DNA of 64,000 bases from Thermincola carboxydiphila (lineage in GTDB: Bacteria > Bacillota > Thermincolia > Thermincolales > UBA2595), in assembly GCA_016841325.1 (NCBI GenBank), contig JAENZJ010000001.1, positions 62,001 through 126,000 of the forward strand, given 5' to 3'. The notes beneath the pieces are model-generated. The model had not been told where the DNA came from. It did not search any database and worked only from the letters and a program-made list of their open reading frames with translations. This document shows, in pieces, positions 43,783 to 52,995 of the stretch (positions within the stretch are counted from its first letter, which is position 1; each line of letters begins with the position of its first letter). A program made the translations under genes and the position numbers.

Positions 43783-45069
43783 GTGAGTACAATAATTGAA
43801 GTTGAAAATTTAGGGAAAAAGTACATCTTAAAGCACCAAAAACAGGAACGTTATACAGCATTAAGAGACGTGATGGCTGAGAAGGCAAAGCGATGGGGAA
43901 AGCGCATTATACATCCTTTTGCCGCGACAAATAGTGAGGATTTTGACAGAGAAGATTTTTGGGCTCTTAAAAATGTTGCGTTTAAAATTAATCAGGGAGA
44001 CCGTGTGGGCATAATCGGAAGAAATGGTGCAGGAAAATCTACCTTGTTAAAAATTTTAAGCCGCATTACAGAACCAACTACAGGATATGTAAGATTAAAA
44101 GGCAGGGTAGCCAGTCTGCTTGAAGTTGGAACCGGATTTCATCCGGAACTCACGGGAAGAGAAAACATCTATTTGAATGGTGCAATTCTCGGAATGAGCA
44201 AGAGTGAGATTAAGAGGAAGTTTGACGAAATAGTTGCGTTTGCTGAAGTAGAGAAGTTTCTTGATACTCCTGTAAAGAGATATTCTTCGGGAATGTACGT
44301 CAGGCTGGCATTTGCCGTTGCCGCCCACCTTGAACCTGAAATACTTGTGGTTGATGAAGTACTTGCTGTCGGAGATGCGCAGTTTCAGAAAAAATGTTTG
44401 GGTAAAATGGAAGATGTGGGAAAAGAAGGCAGGACAGTTTTGTTTGTCAGCCATAATATGGCGGCAGTAAAGAATTTATGTACTTCTTCAATATTGCTAA
44501 CACAAGGGCATGTGGAATATATTGGGGAGACACAAAAGGCAATTAACAATTATTTACGGATGTCACCTTCTAATGAATCTCTTCAAGAGTATTTAGCGTA
44601 CAATAAAGAGTTGGGGGTCATTTTTAAAAATATAGAGTATTTGGATGATGATGGAAATATCATATCTTGTCCACAAGTTGGTTTACCATTGTCATTCAGG
44701 ATGTCATTTCATTTATTGGAATCATATGATAATGTTTTGGTTTCAATTGGAGTTGAAACATCAAATGATTTGCGTACCTGTGTTTTTCATTCAAAAGTTT
44801 CTGGGGCGCAACTCAAATTGGTTTCTCCTCACACTGACATAATTTGTAGATTGCCTAAGTTAACTATATTTCCGGGACGTTATTTATTGTCTATAAAGGT
44901 GATGTCAGGTGACAAAATGGTTTTTTGGTTGCCTTATGTTGTTGAAATGGTAATAGAAGATGGGGATTTTTTTGGTACTGGTCGTCTTCCTGAAAAGGAT
45001 TGGGGAGGGTTTTTTTTAGCTGAACACAATTGGACAGGCATTCACAAAACTAAGGAGGATTCTTTATGA
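43783..45069 (+). CDS. wzt: Second polysaccharide ABC exporter ATPase with C-terminal domain (Wzt type)
   Basis: This 428-residue ATPase has Walker A GRNGAGKST (79-87), signature YSSGMYVRL and Walker B EILVVDEVLAVGD. A Wzt_C-like beta domain from about residue 270 includes LVSIGVETSNDLRTCVF. The C-terminal domain differs strongly from that of the first Wzt, which suggests recognition of a different chain end. GTG 43783 is used. Its stop overlaps the start of the pyruvyl-transferase-like gene, linking export with a possible end modification. Confidence 0.92.
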   Translation: MSTIIEVENLGKKYILKHQKQERYTALRDVMAEKAKRWGKRIIHPFAATNSEDFDREDFWALKNVAFKINQGDRVGIIGRNGAGKSTLLKILSRITEPTTGYVRLKGRVASLLEVGTGFHPELTGRENIYLNGAILGMSKSEIKRKFDEIVAFAEVEKFLDTPVKRYSSGMYVRLAFAVAAHLEPEILVVDEVLAVGDAQFQKKCLGKMEDVGKEGRTVLFVSHNMAAVKNLCTSSILLTQGHVEYIGETQKAINNYLRMSPSNESLQEYLAYNKELGVIFKNIEYLDDDGNIISCPQVGLPLSFRMSFHLLESYDNVLVSIGVETSNDLRTCVFHSKVSGAQLKLVSPHTDIICRLPKLTIFPGRYLLSIKVMSGDKMVFWLPYVVEMVIEDGDFFGTGRLPEKDWGGFFLAEHNWTGIHKTKEDSL

Positions 45070-46097
45070 ACAAAAAACTCAAAATTCTTTGTCACGGCAG
45101 TTGCTGGCCTACTAACATTGGGAATGCATTTGTACAAATTGGGATGACGAATTGTTTGCATAGGGCTTTAGGGCAAAGTGCTGAAGTTTATCATTATGGT
45201 AGTCTTTCTACATTTCTTTTTTGGAAAAATGGATATTCTCAGAATGATTTGAATATCAGTGACATAGCCCAATTTGATTATATAATCATTGGCGGGATGA
45301 CTCAATGTATTGATTATTTTAAGTCCGTTCAATTAATCTTGGACAACTTTGCTAAGAAAGGAACCAAAATAATTATTTCAGGTGGAGGAGGACAGGATTA
45401 CAATGAAAAAGAAATTGAAGTAGTTAGAAGTTTGATGAAGCAAATACCTATATATGCATTTATTTCCAGAGATACATATTCATTTGAAAGTTATGGTGAT
45501 TTAGCTGAAAAAAGTTTTGACGGAATTGACAGTGCGTTTTTTGTAGGAGATAATTTCAAACCAATACCTTTAGATATACCGGAATTTAATGTTATCAATT
45601 TTGATTCTTTAGAGGAACCATTTCTTTATAATTCATTTAATAATGAAGATCAAGGCACACCACGGAAGATTGGTTTAAAGAAATCTACTATTAATTTTAT
45701 AAAAAAAACATTAAGGGAGAAGGATGAATTTTCTGCTCGAATCAGTATAGATATGGAAGGACGTAAAGTCATAAGAACTCATCATGCAGCGTGGCCTACA
45801 GAAATTAATGAAAACATGTATCAATCTATGAATACACTAATATCCGATATTCCAGCGGATTATTTGACTCTATACTCACAAGTTCATACTGTGTTTTCAG
45901 ATAGGGTCCATGCTTGTATAGCAGCTTTAGCTTTTGGAAACCGTGCAATGTTATTTGGCAAACATAACCCCAGAATAAGAATGTTTGAACGAATAGGAGC
46001 AGGTGACATTTTAAATGATCCGGTACAGTTGGATATGAGTAATCTTGAGAAAAACAAAATTCGCCAAGTAGATTTTCTTAAAGAAATTTTGATATGA
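45066..46097 (+). CDS. Polysaccharide pyruvyl transferase family protein
   Basis: This 343-residue protein follows the pyruvyl transferase layout: an N-terminal NIGNAFVQIGM region, FDYIIIGGMTQC, IIISGGGGQDYNEKE and a late DRVHACIAALAFGN motif like GxRLHALI in CsaB. It starts in an ATGA overlap with the second wzt gene, behind AAGGAGG. It is distant from the CsaB at 6571 and lies among glycosyltransferases, so it more likely modifies the cassette glycan than the SLH-binding polymer. Pyruvylation is inferred from family membership. Confidence 0.75.
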   Translation: MNKKLKILCHGSCWPTNIGNAFVQIGMTNCLHRALGQSAEVYHYGSLSTFLFWKNGYSQNDLNISDIAQFDYIIIGGMTQCIDYFKSVQLILDNFAKKGTKIIISGGGGQDYNEKEIEVVRSLMKQIPIYAFISRDTYSFESYGDLAEKSFDGIDSAFFVGDNFKPIPLDIPEFNVINFDSLEEPFLYNSFNNEDQGTPRKIGLKKSTINFIKKTLREKDEFSARISIDMEGRKVIRTHHAAWPTEINENMYQSMNTLISDIPADYLTLYSQVHTVFSDRVHACIAALAFGNRAMLFGKHNPRIRMFERIGAGDILNDPVQLDMSNLEKNKIRQVDFLKEILI

Positions 46098-46119
46098 AGT
46101 TTTGTATAAGGAGTATTAA

Positions 46120-46833
46120 ATGCAACAACAAATTATCTGGGAAGAATTAAGTAAAAACAAAACATTAAATGAACTTCTCGATATTTATTATAACCAAAAC
46201 TCATTTCAATTTGAATTTGCTACATTATTAAATGGGTTGTTTAAACCTGGCAGCAAAACTCTTAAGGCTATTGAAGTGGGGTCTTCATTTGGGATTACAT
46301 CTTCACACCTTGATGAGCGATTCAGTCTTTCGTTACTAGATTTGGACTTAAATGCGTTAAACTTAGCTGAAGAATTATTTTCCTATTTGGGTAGAGAAGT
46401 AAAGACGTACCATTTGGATATGTTTAAAATCAACAATATTACAGATACCTTTGACTTATTGTTTAATTCAGGAGTTCTGGAGCATTTCAGTTTTGATGAA
46501 CGTGTAAAACTACTTAATGAAATGAGAAAGAAGCTTAATCCTGGTGGGAAAATAGTAATTGCCATACCTAATCATTACTCCATGCCGTATAGGTCAGGTT
46601 ACATATATCTTAATTTAATTAAAAGATGGCCTTATCCAGAAGAATATAAAATATTTGATTTTAGCCGGGAGGTTAAGCAGATCGATGGTCTAAGGCAAAC
46701 AGCCAGACTGCATATCAATAGAGCCAGTATTTATGATTTCCTTCCGAAGCCTCTGAAATTGCTCCTTCAGGTAATTGGAAAGGTTGTTATTTTTGAAGGT
46801 TACCTTTCTGTTATTATTATGGAAAATGCTTAG
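46120..46833 (+). CDS. Class I SAM-dependent methyltransferase
   Basis: This 237-residue enzyme has AIEVGSSFGITSS as a divergent motif I (near residue 50), LLDLDLNALNLAEE, FNSGVLEHFSFDERV and GGKIVIAIPNHYS. AAGGAG precedes ATG 46120. It could methylate a sugar of the second cassette's glycan or its non-reducing end. The second glycine of motif I is replaced by serine (VGSSFG), so cofactor binding should be viewed with some caution. Confidence 0.78.
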   Translation: MQQQIIWEELSKNKTLNELLDIYYNQNSFQFEFATLLNGLFKPGSKTLKAIEVGSSFGITSSHLDERFSLSLLDLDLNALNLAEELFSYLGREVKTYHLDMFKINNITDTFDLLFNSGVLEHFSFDERVKLLNEMRKKLNPGGKIVIAIPNHYSMPYRSGYIYLNLIKRWPYPEEYKIFDFSREVKQIDGLRQTARLHINRASIYDFLPKPLKLLLQVIGKVVIFEGYLSVIIMENA

Positions 46834-46851
46834 TATTTTGGAGTGTAAAAA

Positions 46852-47784
46852 ATGTCTAAACAGCCTCTCGTATCTATTGTATTACCTACATATAACGGTG
46901 AACGTTACCTGGCACAGTCTATAGAAAGTTGTATATCCCAAACTTACTTAAACTGGGAACTAATAATTGTAGATGATGCTTCCACTGATAGTACTCCAAA
47001 CATAATACAAAAATATGTGGACAGTGATAATCGTATATTTTGTATAAAACATAATACTAATCGCAAGCTTTCGGCAGCATTAAATACGGGATTTATAGTC
47101 GCAAGAGGAACTTATCTGACATGGACCTCTGATGATAATTGTTATCATCAGGAAGCAATTGCCAGGATGGTTGAGTACTTAGAGTGCAACCCGGATACAG
47201 ATCTAGTGTATGCCGATTATGATATCATTGACAAACAAAGCAATATACTCGAACATGTCAGGGTAAGAAGACCTGATGAATTATGGAAAGCTAATTGTAT
47301 CGGAGCTTGTTTTCTTTATAGAAGAATTATCTATGATAAACTTGGTGGCTATAAAGACGAAGTATTTCTTGCGGAAGATTACGATTACTGGTTGAGGGCT
47401 TCCATCACATTCAAATTGGAACCATTACATCAGAGTCTATATTTGTACAGGGTGCATGACAGTTCGCTGACCAGTAAGGAGAAAGAAGCCAGTATATTAT
47501 TAGCAACAGAAAAAACGCTAAAATATCATTTGCTTCATAATTCAATACCCCCTATTTTAAAAGCAAAAGGATATTGGGGACTTGCTAACATTGCGAAAGA
47601 CACATATGAAAGGTTTAAGGGATTTAAGTATATATTGTTGGCGTTTAAAAATGCCCCGGGCTATTCTGTTAATCATCTGGTGACTAAGGAACGAAGGCTG
47701 GTTACTGAGCTTTTACTTGGCAAAAAAATAACTCAAGGTATTTTAAAGGTGTACAAGCAATTAAAAAATCACCAAATGACTTAA
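46852..47784 (+). CDS. GT2 family glycosyltransferase
   Basis: This 310-residue GT-A enzyme shows VSIVLPTYNGERYLAQSIES, LIIVDDASTDST, the DXD-like TSDDNCYH and GGYKDEVFLAEDYDYWLR, a classic GT2 order. GGAG precedes ATG 46852. It belongs to the AT-rich second cassette and adds one sugar to its glycan. Confidence 0.9.
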   Translation: MSKQPLVSIVLPTYNGERYLAQSIESCISQTYLNWELIIVDDASTDSTPNIIQKYVDSDNRIFCIKHNTNRKLSAALNTGFIVARGTYLTWTSDDNCYHQEAIARMVEYLECNPDTDLVYADYDIIDKQSNILEHVRVRRPDELWKANCIGACFLYRRIIYDKLGGYKDEVFLAEDYDYWLRASITFKLEPLHQSLYLYRVHDSSLTSKEKEASILLATEKTLKYHLLHNSIPPILKAKGYWGLANIAKDTYERFKGFKYILLAFKNAPGYSVNHLVTKERRLVTELLLGKKITQGILKVYKQLKNHQMT

Positions 47785-47819
47785 ACATTATAAGTAATTA
47801 AATTGTGGAAGTGTGGTTT

Positions 47820-48974
47820 ATGAAAAAATTTCTAAAGAAAAATTTACCTCAGCCAATTGTTAAATGGATTCAAGAAAAAAAAAAGAAATATAAAATTTAT
47901 CAAAACATTAACATTGATTTAAATGCCAGCGATCAAAAAAGGGTACTTATTTCATATTTGACGGATCCTTTTGAAATTGATTTATCAGGCTGCCACCATA
48001 CTAATGTAAATGAATGTGCTCAAATAATAAAGATTTTTATAAATATGGGGTATTGTGTTGATGTAATACATTGTCAGGACAAGGAAAATATACCTTGTAT
48101 ATTAAATAAAAAATATCATGTTATTTTTGGATTTGGTAACGCTTTTTATGAGGCAAGTCTTCATAATCAAAAGGCAAAAAAAATAATATATCTCACAGAA
48201 TCTCATCCTGATTTTTCAACTGTACGTGAAAGGGAAAGGGTAGATTACTATTATAAAAGGCATGGTAAAAGGATAAGCTTAACGCGATCTCGGTTGTACT
48301 ATAAAAAAGAATATATAGACATAGCTGATTACGCAATTTTGCTTGGGAGTTCAACTACCTCCGAGACCTATCCATCTTTAAATGGAAGATTATTTGTTAC
48401 AGCCCCAACGGGGTTAATCAATAAGGATTATTTGTACCAGGAAAGAGAGTTTAATAAAACGAGAAAAAACTTTGTCTGGTTTGGCTCTTATGGTGCTGTC
48501 CATAAAGGCTTGGATATTCTCGTCGATGTTTTTGAAGAGATACGGGAATGTAATTTATACATATGTGGTCTTTATCCATCAGAAGAACGATTGATTTCAA
48601 TCAATAATAAGAATGTAAGGAATCTTGGATTTGTAAATGTGAATTCGAGCCAATTTGTAGATTTGATGAATAAATGCAGTTTCATCATATTGCCATCTTG
48701 TTCTGAGGGCATGTCTACATCAGTTTTAACATGTATGAATCATGGTCTTATTCCCATTGTAACTAAAGAAACAGGGATAGTTCTTAAAGAATTTGGTGTT
48801 TATCTTGATGATTATACAGTGGAATACGTTAAAGAGGTGGTTAAGGCATGTTCGTGTTTGGAGGCAGAAGAGTTAAGTATTCAACATAAAAAGGTATATG
48901 ATTATTCCCGCAATAATTTTAACATTAAGGAATATACTTTGCGTCTTTCATCAATTTTACAAAAGTTACTTTAA
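47820..48974 (+). CDS. GT-B glycosyltransferase (GT4-like)
   Basis: This 384-residue protein has a very basic N-terminus (KKFLKKNLPQPIVKWIQEK), probably for membrane association. A divergent N-domain is followed by a donor domain with FVWFGSYGAVHKGLDILVDV, LYICGLYP and LPSCSEGMSTSVLTCMNHGLIPI (adjoining motifs). The last places an S-E-G element where GT4 enzymes bind the donor, but the second glutamate of E-x7-E is not obvious. It is strongly AT-rich. Confidence 0.75.
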   Translation: MKKFLKKNLPQPIVKWIQEKKKKYKIYQNINIDLNASDQKRVLISYLTDPFEIDLSGCHHTNVNECAQIIKIFINMGYCVDVIHCQDKENIPCILNKKYHVIFGFGNAFYEASLHNQKAKKIIYLTESHPDFSTVRERERVDYYYKRHGKRISLTRSRLYYKKEYIDIADYAILLGSSTTSETYPSLNGRLFVTAPTGLINKDYLYQEREFNKTRKNFVWFGSYGAVHKGLDILVDVFEEIRECNLYICGLYPSEERLISINNKNVRNLGFVNVNSSQFVDLMNKCSFIILPSCSEGMSTSVLTCMNHGLIPIVTKETGIVLKEFGVYLDDYTVEYVKEVVKACSCLEAEELSIQHKKVYDYSRNNFNIKEYTLRLSSILQKLL

Positions 48975-48990
48975 TATGAGGATTAAGTCC

Positions 48991-50244
48991 ATGATTATTT
49001 TACATCTATCAACAACTGTAATTTCACAGAGCGCAGCTTACCGACTCCATAGAGGAATTTTGAGTATGGGGTTGGATTCAAAAATTCTGGTATTGCGTAA
49101 TTCTATAGATGACCCTACAGTAATAAAGCCATTACGGAAATCTGAAAGAATTCTAAATTTTTTACGACAAAAGATCGATACTCTGCCTCTAAAGTTTTAT
49201 CCCAACCGTTCCAACTTTCTGTTTTCCCCTGCTATTGCACCTGATAATATTTTCGGTGATATATCGACTATTAACCCAAGTTTAGTTCACTTACACTGGG
49301 TCTGTGGGGGGTTCTTGCGAATAGAATCTTTAAAAAAAATAGGCAGGCCAATTATCTGGACTTTACATGATAGTTGGGCCTTTACCGGAGGCTGTCATCT
49401 TCCTTTTGGGTGTGTAAGATACAGAGATGAGTGCAAAAAATGTCCTATTCTTAATAGTTCCAAAGAAAAGGATATTTCAACTAAGGTAATGAACCGTAAA
49501 CGGAAGGCCTGGAAGTCGCTAAACTTGACTATTGTTACACCTAGTAAATGGCTTGGTAAATGTGCTAGGTCCAGTATGCTTTTTAATAATAACAGAATCG
49601 AGATAATACCAAACGGAATAGACACCAATATTTTTAAACCCATCGATCGTATATATACTCGAAAAATACTGTGTTTGCCCTTAGACAAGAAACTGCTTCT
49701 TTTTGGTGCGGTTAATGGTACTGGAGACCCCAATAAGGGTTTTAAGTTTTTAGAGCAAGCTTTACAAAAAATGAAGGATAATGGTTGGGGAGACAAAGTT
49801 CAAGTGTTGGTTTTTGGCGGCAGAGAACCTATAAATTTTCCTGAACTTGGGCTAGAAACAACATTCCTGGGCAGATTGCATGACGATATAAGCCTTGCTT
49901 TGCTGTATTCCGCAGCTGACGTCTTTGTTGCCCCATCTATTCAAGAAAACCTGCCCAACACTGTTATGGAAGCCCTTGCCTGTGGGACGCCGTCTGTGGC
50001 CTTCAATATAGGAGGCATGCCTGATATGATTGAACATCAACGAAACGGGTATCTTGCCCGTCCCTTTGAGTCAGATGACCTGGCCCGTGGCATCGCCTGG
50101 GTGCTTGAAGACGAACACCGCCGGGAGATATTATCACACCGCGCTAGGGAAAAAGTTGAGCAGGAGTTTGATATTAAACTGATTGCCGGAAAATACCTGG
50201 CGCTTTATCAGGACATTTTAAACCGGAAACAGGATGGTAAGTAA
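48991..50244 (+). CDS. GT4 family glycosyltransferase with composition change along the gene
   Basis: This 417-residue GT4 enzyme resembles WcaC/WbdC-type proteins: [43 protein letters not shown], a CKKCPIL segment, [13 protein letters not shown] and [19 protein letters not shown] (E-x7-E). ATG 48991 follows GAGGA; ATG 48976 lacks a site. The first three quarters are AT-rich like the cassette, while the part after about 49,900 is GC-rich like the following genes. This suggests a recombination joint inside the reading frame. Confidence 0.85.
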   Translation: MIILHLSTTVISQSAAYRLHRGILSMGLDSKILVLRNSIDDPTVIKPLRKSERILNFLRQKIDTLPLKFYPNRSNFLFSPAIAPDNIFGDISTINPSLVHLHWVCGGFLRIESLKKIGRPIIWTLHDSWAFTGGCHLPFGCVRYRDECKKCPILNSSKEKDISTKVMNRKRKAWKSLNLTIVTPSKWLGKCARSSMLFNNNRIEIIPNGIDTNIFKPIDRIYTRKILCLPLDKKLLLFGAVNGTGDPNKGFKFLEQALQKMKDNGWGDKVQVLVFGGREPINFPELGLETTFLGRLHDDISLALLYSAADVFVAPSIQENLPNTVMEALACGTPSVAFNIGGMPDMIEHQRNGYLARPFESDDLARGIAWVLEDEHRREILSHRAREKVEQEFDIKLIAGKYLALYQDILNRKQDGK

Positions 50245-50245
50245 T

Positions 50246-51184
50246 ATGCAAAAACAAGCTAGAATCTATATAGCCGGCCATAACGGACTTGTTGGCTCGG
50301 CCATCAAAAGAAAACTGGAAAAATCCGGCTATACCAACCTGGTATACCGGACAAGCAGCGAGCTCGACCTGCGGAATCAGGCGGCAGTTACAGAATTCTT
50401 TGCCCGTGAGCGACCGGAATTTGTTTTCCTGGCTGCTGCCAAAGTAGGCGGTATATATGCCAACAATACCTATCCGGCTGAATTCATTTATGATAACCTG
50501 ACTATTGAGGTAAATGTTATTCACACAGCTTACACGCATGGGGTCAAAAAACTGCTTTTCCTGGGGAGTTCCTGTATTTATCCCAAGTTCGCCCCCCAGC
50601 CAATGAAAGAAGAGCACCTGCTTACCGGATTACTGGAACCTACCAATGAGCCTTATGCCATAGCAAAGATTGCCGGAATCAAAATGTGCGAATCATACAA
50701 CAGGCAGTACGGCACTGACCTTATATCAGTAATGCCAACCAACCTGTATGGCCCCAATGATAATTTTGACCCGGAAAATTCCCATGTGCTTCCGGCCCTG
50801 ATACGCAGGTTCCATGAAGCCAAAATATTTGACACCCCTGTTGTTGAAATATGGGGTACAGGCCGCCCCAGGAGGGAATTTCTCTATGTTGATGACCTGG
50901 CTGCCGCCTGTCTTTTCCTTATGGAAAATTACTCTTACAAAGATATTGGTTCTTTTGTCAATATTGGCACAGGACAGGACCTGACCATCAGGGAACTGGC
51001 AGAGCTTATCAAGGGTATTGTAGGGTATCAGGGTGAACTAAGATTTAATCCGGAGAAACCTGACGGCACACCCCGCAAGCTGCTTGATGTTTCCCGGATA
51101 CGGGCACTGGGATGGGAAGCGGACACCAAACTGGAGGATGGAATAAAGATAGCATATGAATGGTTTAAGTCACAGGGAGGATAA
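50246..51184 (+). CDS. fcl: GDP-L-fucose synthase
   Basis: Fcl epimerises and reduces GDP-4-keto-6-deoxymannose to GDP-L-fucose. The 312-residue protein has GHNGLVG (11-17), [33 protein letters not shown], the catalytic YAIAKIAG and the late motif [14 protein letters not shown], all diagnostic. ATG 50246 lies one base after the previous stop. With gmd at 39457 it completes GDP-fucose synthesis. GDP-mannose itself must come from genes outside the window. Confidence 0.95.
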   Translation: MQKQARIYIAGHNGLVGSAIKRKLEKSGYTNLVYRTSSELDLRNQAAVTEFFARERPEFVFLAAAKVGGIYANNTYPAEFIYDNLTIEVNVIHTAYTHGVKKLLFLGSSCIYPKFAPQPMKEEHLLTGLLEPTNEPYAIAKIAGIKMCESYNRQYGTDLISVMPTNLYGPNDNFDPENSHVLPALIRRFHEAKIFDTPVVEIWGTGRPRREFLYVDDLAAACLFLMENYSYKDIGSFVNIGTGQDLTIRELAELIKGIVGYQGELRFNPEKPDGTPRKLLDVSRIRALGWEADTKLEDGIKIAYEWFKSQGG

Positions 51185-51185
51185 G

Positions 51186-52004
51186 ATGCAGAACAAGCAG
51201 CAGCCTTTGGTTTCCATACTCACAGTGACATTAAACAGTGAGAGGTATCTGGAGGACACTATCAGGAGTATAGCCGGTCAGACTTACTCCAATATAGAAT
51301 ATATAATTGTTGATGGTGGTTCCACTGACAGGACACCCGATATTATCGGGAAATATGGCGGCACTGTTGCCAAATGGGTCAGTGAACCTGACCGCGGTAT
51401 CTATGATGCCATGAATAAGGGCATTAAAATGAGCAGCGGTGAAATCATCGGGATTGTCAATTCGGATGACTGGTATGAACGGGATACTGTGGAGAGGGTA
51501 GTCCGTGAAGCCTTGGAGCATCCGGAGTATGATGTCTTTCACGGCAACCTGATGATGTGCTCTCCTGAAGGAGAGAAAATATTTCTCTACAAACCGGACC
51601 CTGGTTTCAAAAATATCTGGCATGATATGACGATTTTGCATCCGACCTGTTTTGTCAGGAAAAAAACTTATGAAAAACACGGCCTGTTCAATGACCGATA
51701 CAGGATAGTTGCCGATTACGATTTTGTGCTCCGATTGTATAAGGCAGGAGTAAAATTTAAATACATTGACAGGGTACTGGCTAACCAGCGTACCGGTGGG
51801 ATCAGCTGTACCCGGGACCGGGATGCTATTATAGAAAATAAGGACATCGTTATCAGTCATGGCCTTTCTTCTTTTGCGGCCTATTATGACATGTATTTCA
51901 AACTGACCAAACGCAGGATACATAAGTTCCTGGAAAGGCATGACATGAAAGCGGTTATTGAATTCAAGAAAAGGTTTCAAAAGCGGAAATATTACAGGCA
52001 GTGA
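51186..52004 (+). CDS. GT2 family glycosyltransferase
   Basis: This 272-residue GT-A enzyme has SILTVTLNSERYLEDTIRSI, IIVDGGSTDRT, EPDRGIYDAMNKG and NSDDWYE. This matches the WcaE/colanic-acid-type GT2 subgroup, which is often next to GDP-fucose genes. GGGAGGA precedes ATG 51186, one base after the fcl stop. A fucosyltransferase role is plausible from position but not shown. Confidence 0.9.
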   Translation: MQNKQQPLVSILTVTLNSERYLEDTIRSIAGQTYSNIEYIIVDGGSTDRTPDIIGKYGGTVAKWVSEPDRGIYDAMNKGIKMSSGEIIGIVNSDDWYERDTVERVVREALEHPEYDVFHGNLMMCSPEGEKIFLYKPDPGFKNIWHDMTILHPTCFVRKKTYEKHGLFNDRYRIVADYDFVLRLYKAGVKFKYIDRVLANQRTGGISCTRDRDAIIENKDIVISHGLSSFAAYYDMYFKLTKRRIHKFLERHDMKAVIEFKKRFQKRKYYRQ

Positions 52005-52017
52005 GCTGGGTGATGAT

Positions 52018-52929
52018 ATGGACCTGTCAATTATTCTGGTAAACTACAATACAAGAGAACTCCTGCGGGACTGCCTGGAATCCCTGTTTGCCAATAAGCC
52101 GGCAGCAGACTGTGAAGTCATTGTATCCGACAACGGCTCGGCTGATGGCAGCTTAAAGATGCTTGCAGAGGAGTATCCACAGGTCAGGGTAATCGCTAAT
52201 CATGAAAACCTGGGATTTGCCCGGGCTAATAACAGGGCCATTGAACAGTCTCAGGGAAAATATCTTTTGTTGCTCAACAGTGATACTCTGGTAATTGACA
52301 GGGATTCATTTGATAAAATGTTTAAGTATATGGAAGGACATCCTGATACGGGAGTCCTGGGATGTATGCTTTTAAACAGGGACCATTCAATACAGCTTTC
52401 CTGTGGGAGATTTCCCACCCTTTTTAATGAATTCCGCCAGAAGTTGATCAATATGGTGTTTTCCGGAAAGATAGAGCCTTTTTATGGAAAAATTATGGCG
52501 GAGTACCGGGAGGAACATCCGGTTGACTGGGTGACCGGCGCCTGTATGATGGTGCGCCGGGAAGCAGCTCAGCAGGCCGGGCTTTTGGATGAGGGTTTTT
52601 TTATGTATTTTGAAGATGTTGACTGGTGCCGCCGGATAAACAGCTATGGGTGGCAGGTTGTTTATTTTCCCGGAACCAGGGTGGTCCACCTGTTAGGTGG
52701 GAGCGCTCCAAAACAACAGAATATTTCAGTGATATACAAGGAAAGCCAGCTCCGGTATTACTCTAAGCACCGGGGTAGGGCAGAAGTCAGCCTGCTGCGG
52801 GTGATTCAGGTGGGTAAACACCTCATTCTGCTGGCAAAGCTCAAACTTTCCAGCCTGTTTACAGGCAAAGACGTATCAGTTGATTCCGAAAAGACTATTG
52901 GGGTAATCAGGGCTTTCTGGGGCAAATAA
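52018..52929 (+). CDS. GT2 glycosyltransferase, rhamnosyltransferase-like (WbbL type)
   Basis: This 303-residue GT-A enzyme has LSIILVNYNTRELL, VSDNGSADGS, NLGFARANNRA, LLNSDTLV and DEGFFMYFEDVDWCRRI. The full order matches WbbL-type rhamnosyltransferases, which use dTDP-L-rhamnose. That donor is made by the genes at 31388-34459. The start at ATG 52018 follows GGGTGATG. A triple 17-base repeat begins right after its stop. Confidence 0.88.
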   Translation: MDLSIILVNYNTRELLRDCLESLFANKPAADCEVIVSDNGSADGSLKMLAEEYPQVRVIANHENLGFARANNRAIEQSQGKYLLLLNSDTLVIDRDSFDKMFKYMEGHPDTGVLGCMLLNRDHSIQLSCGRFPTLFNEFRQKLINMVFSGKIEPFYGKIMAEYREEHPVDWVTGACMMVRREAAQQAGLLDEGFFMYFEDVDWCRRINSYGWQVVYFPGTRVVHLLGGSAPKQQNISVIYKESQLRYYSKHRGRAEVSLLRVIQVGKHLILLAKLKLSSLFTGKDVSVDSEKTIGVIRAFWGK

Positions 52930-52980
52930 CAGGAATAATTATCTCACAGGAATAATTATCTCGCAGGAATAACTATCTTA
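52930..52980 (+). repeat. Three tandem 17-base repeats
   Basis: Units at 52930-52946, 52947-52963 and 52964-52980 share CAGGAATAAYTATCT with changes only near the end. They begin directly after the TAA of the rhamnosyltransferase-like gene and end 15 bases before the next start. Confidence 0.9.
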
Positions 52981-52995
52981 AAGGTTGTGTTATTT

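Noticed and set aside
19331-50000. Insertion sequences or integrase genes driving cassette exchange
   Set aside because: No transposase, integrase, tRNA gene or inverted terminal repeat was seen; exchange by homologous recombination fits better.
51231-51980. 249-residue minus-strand open frame
   Set aside because: It lies antisense to an intact GT2 gene with all motifs; GC-rich codons often leave such frames open.
52930-52980. CRISPR-like array
   Set aside because: The units abut with no spacers, are only 17 bases long, and no cas genes are present.
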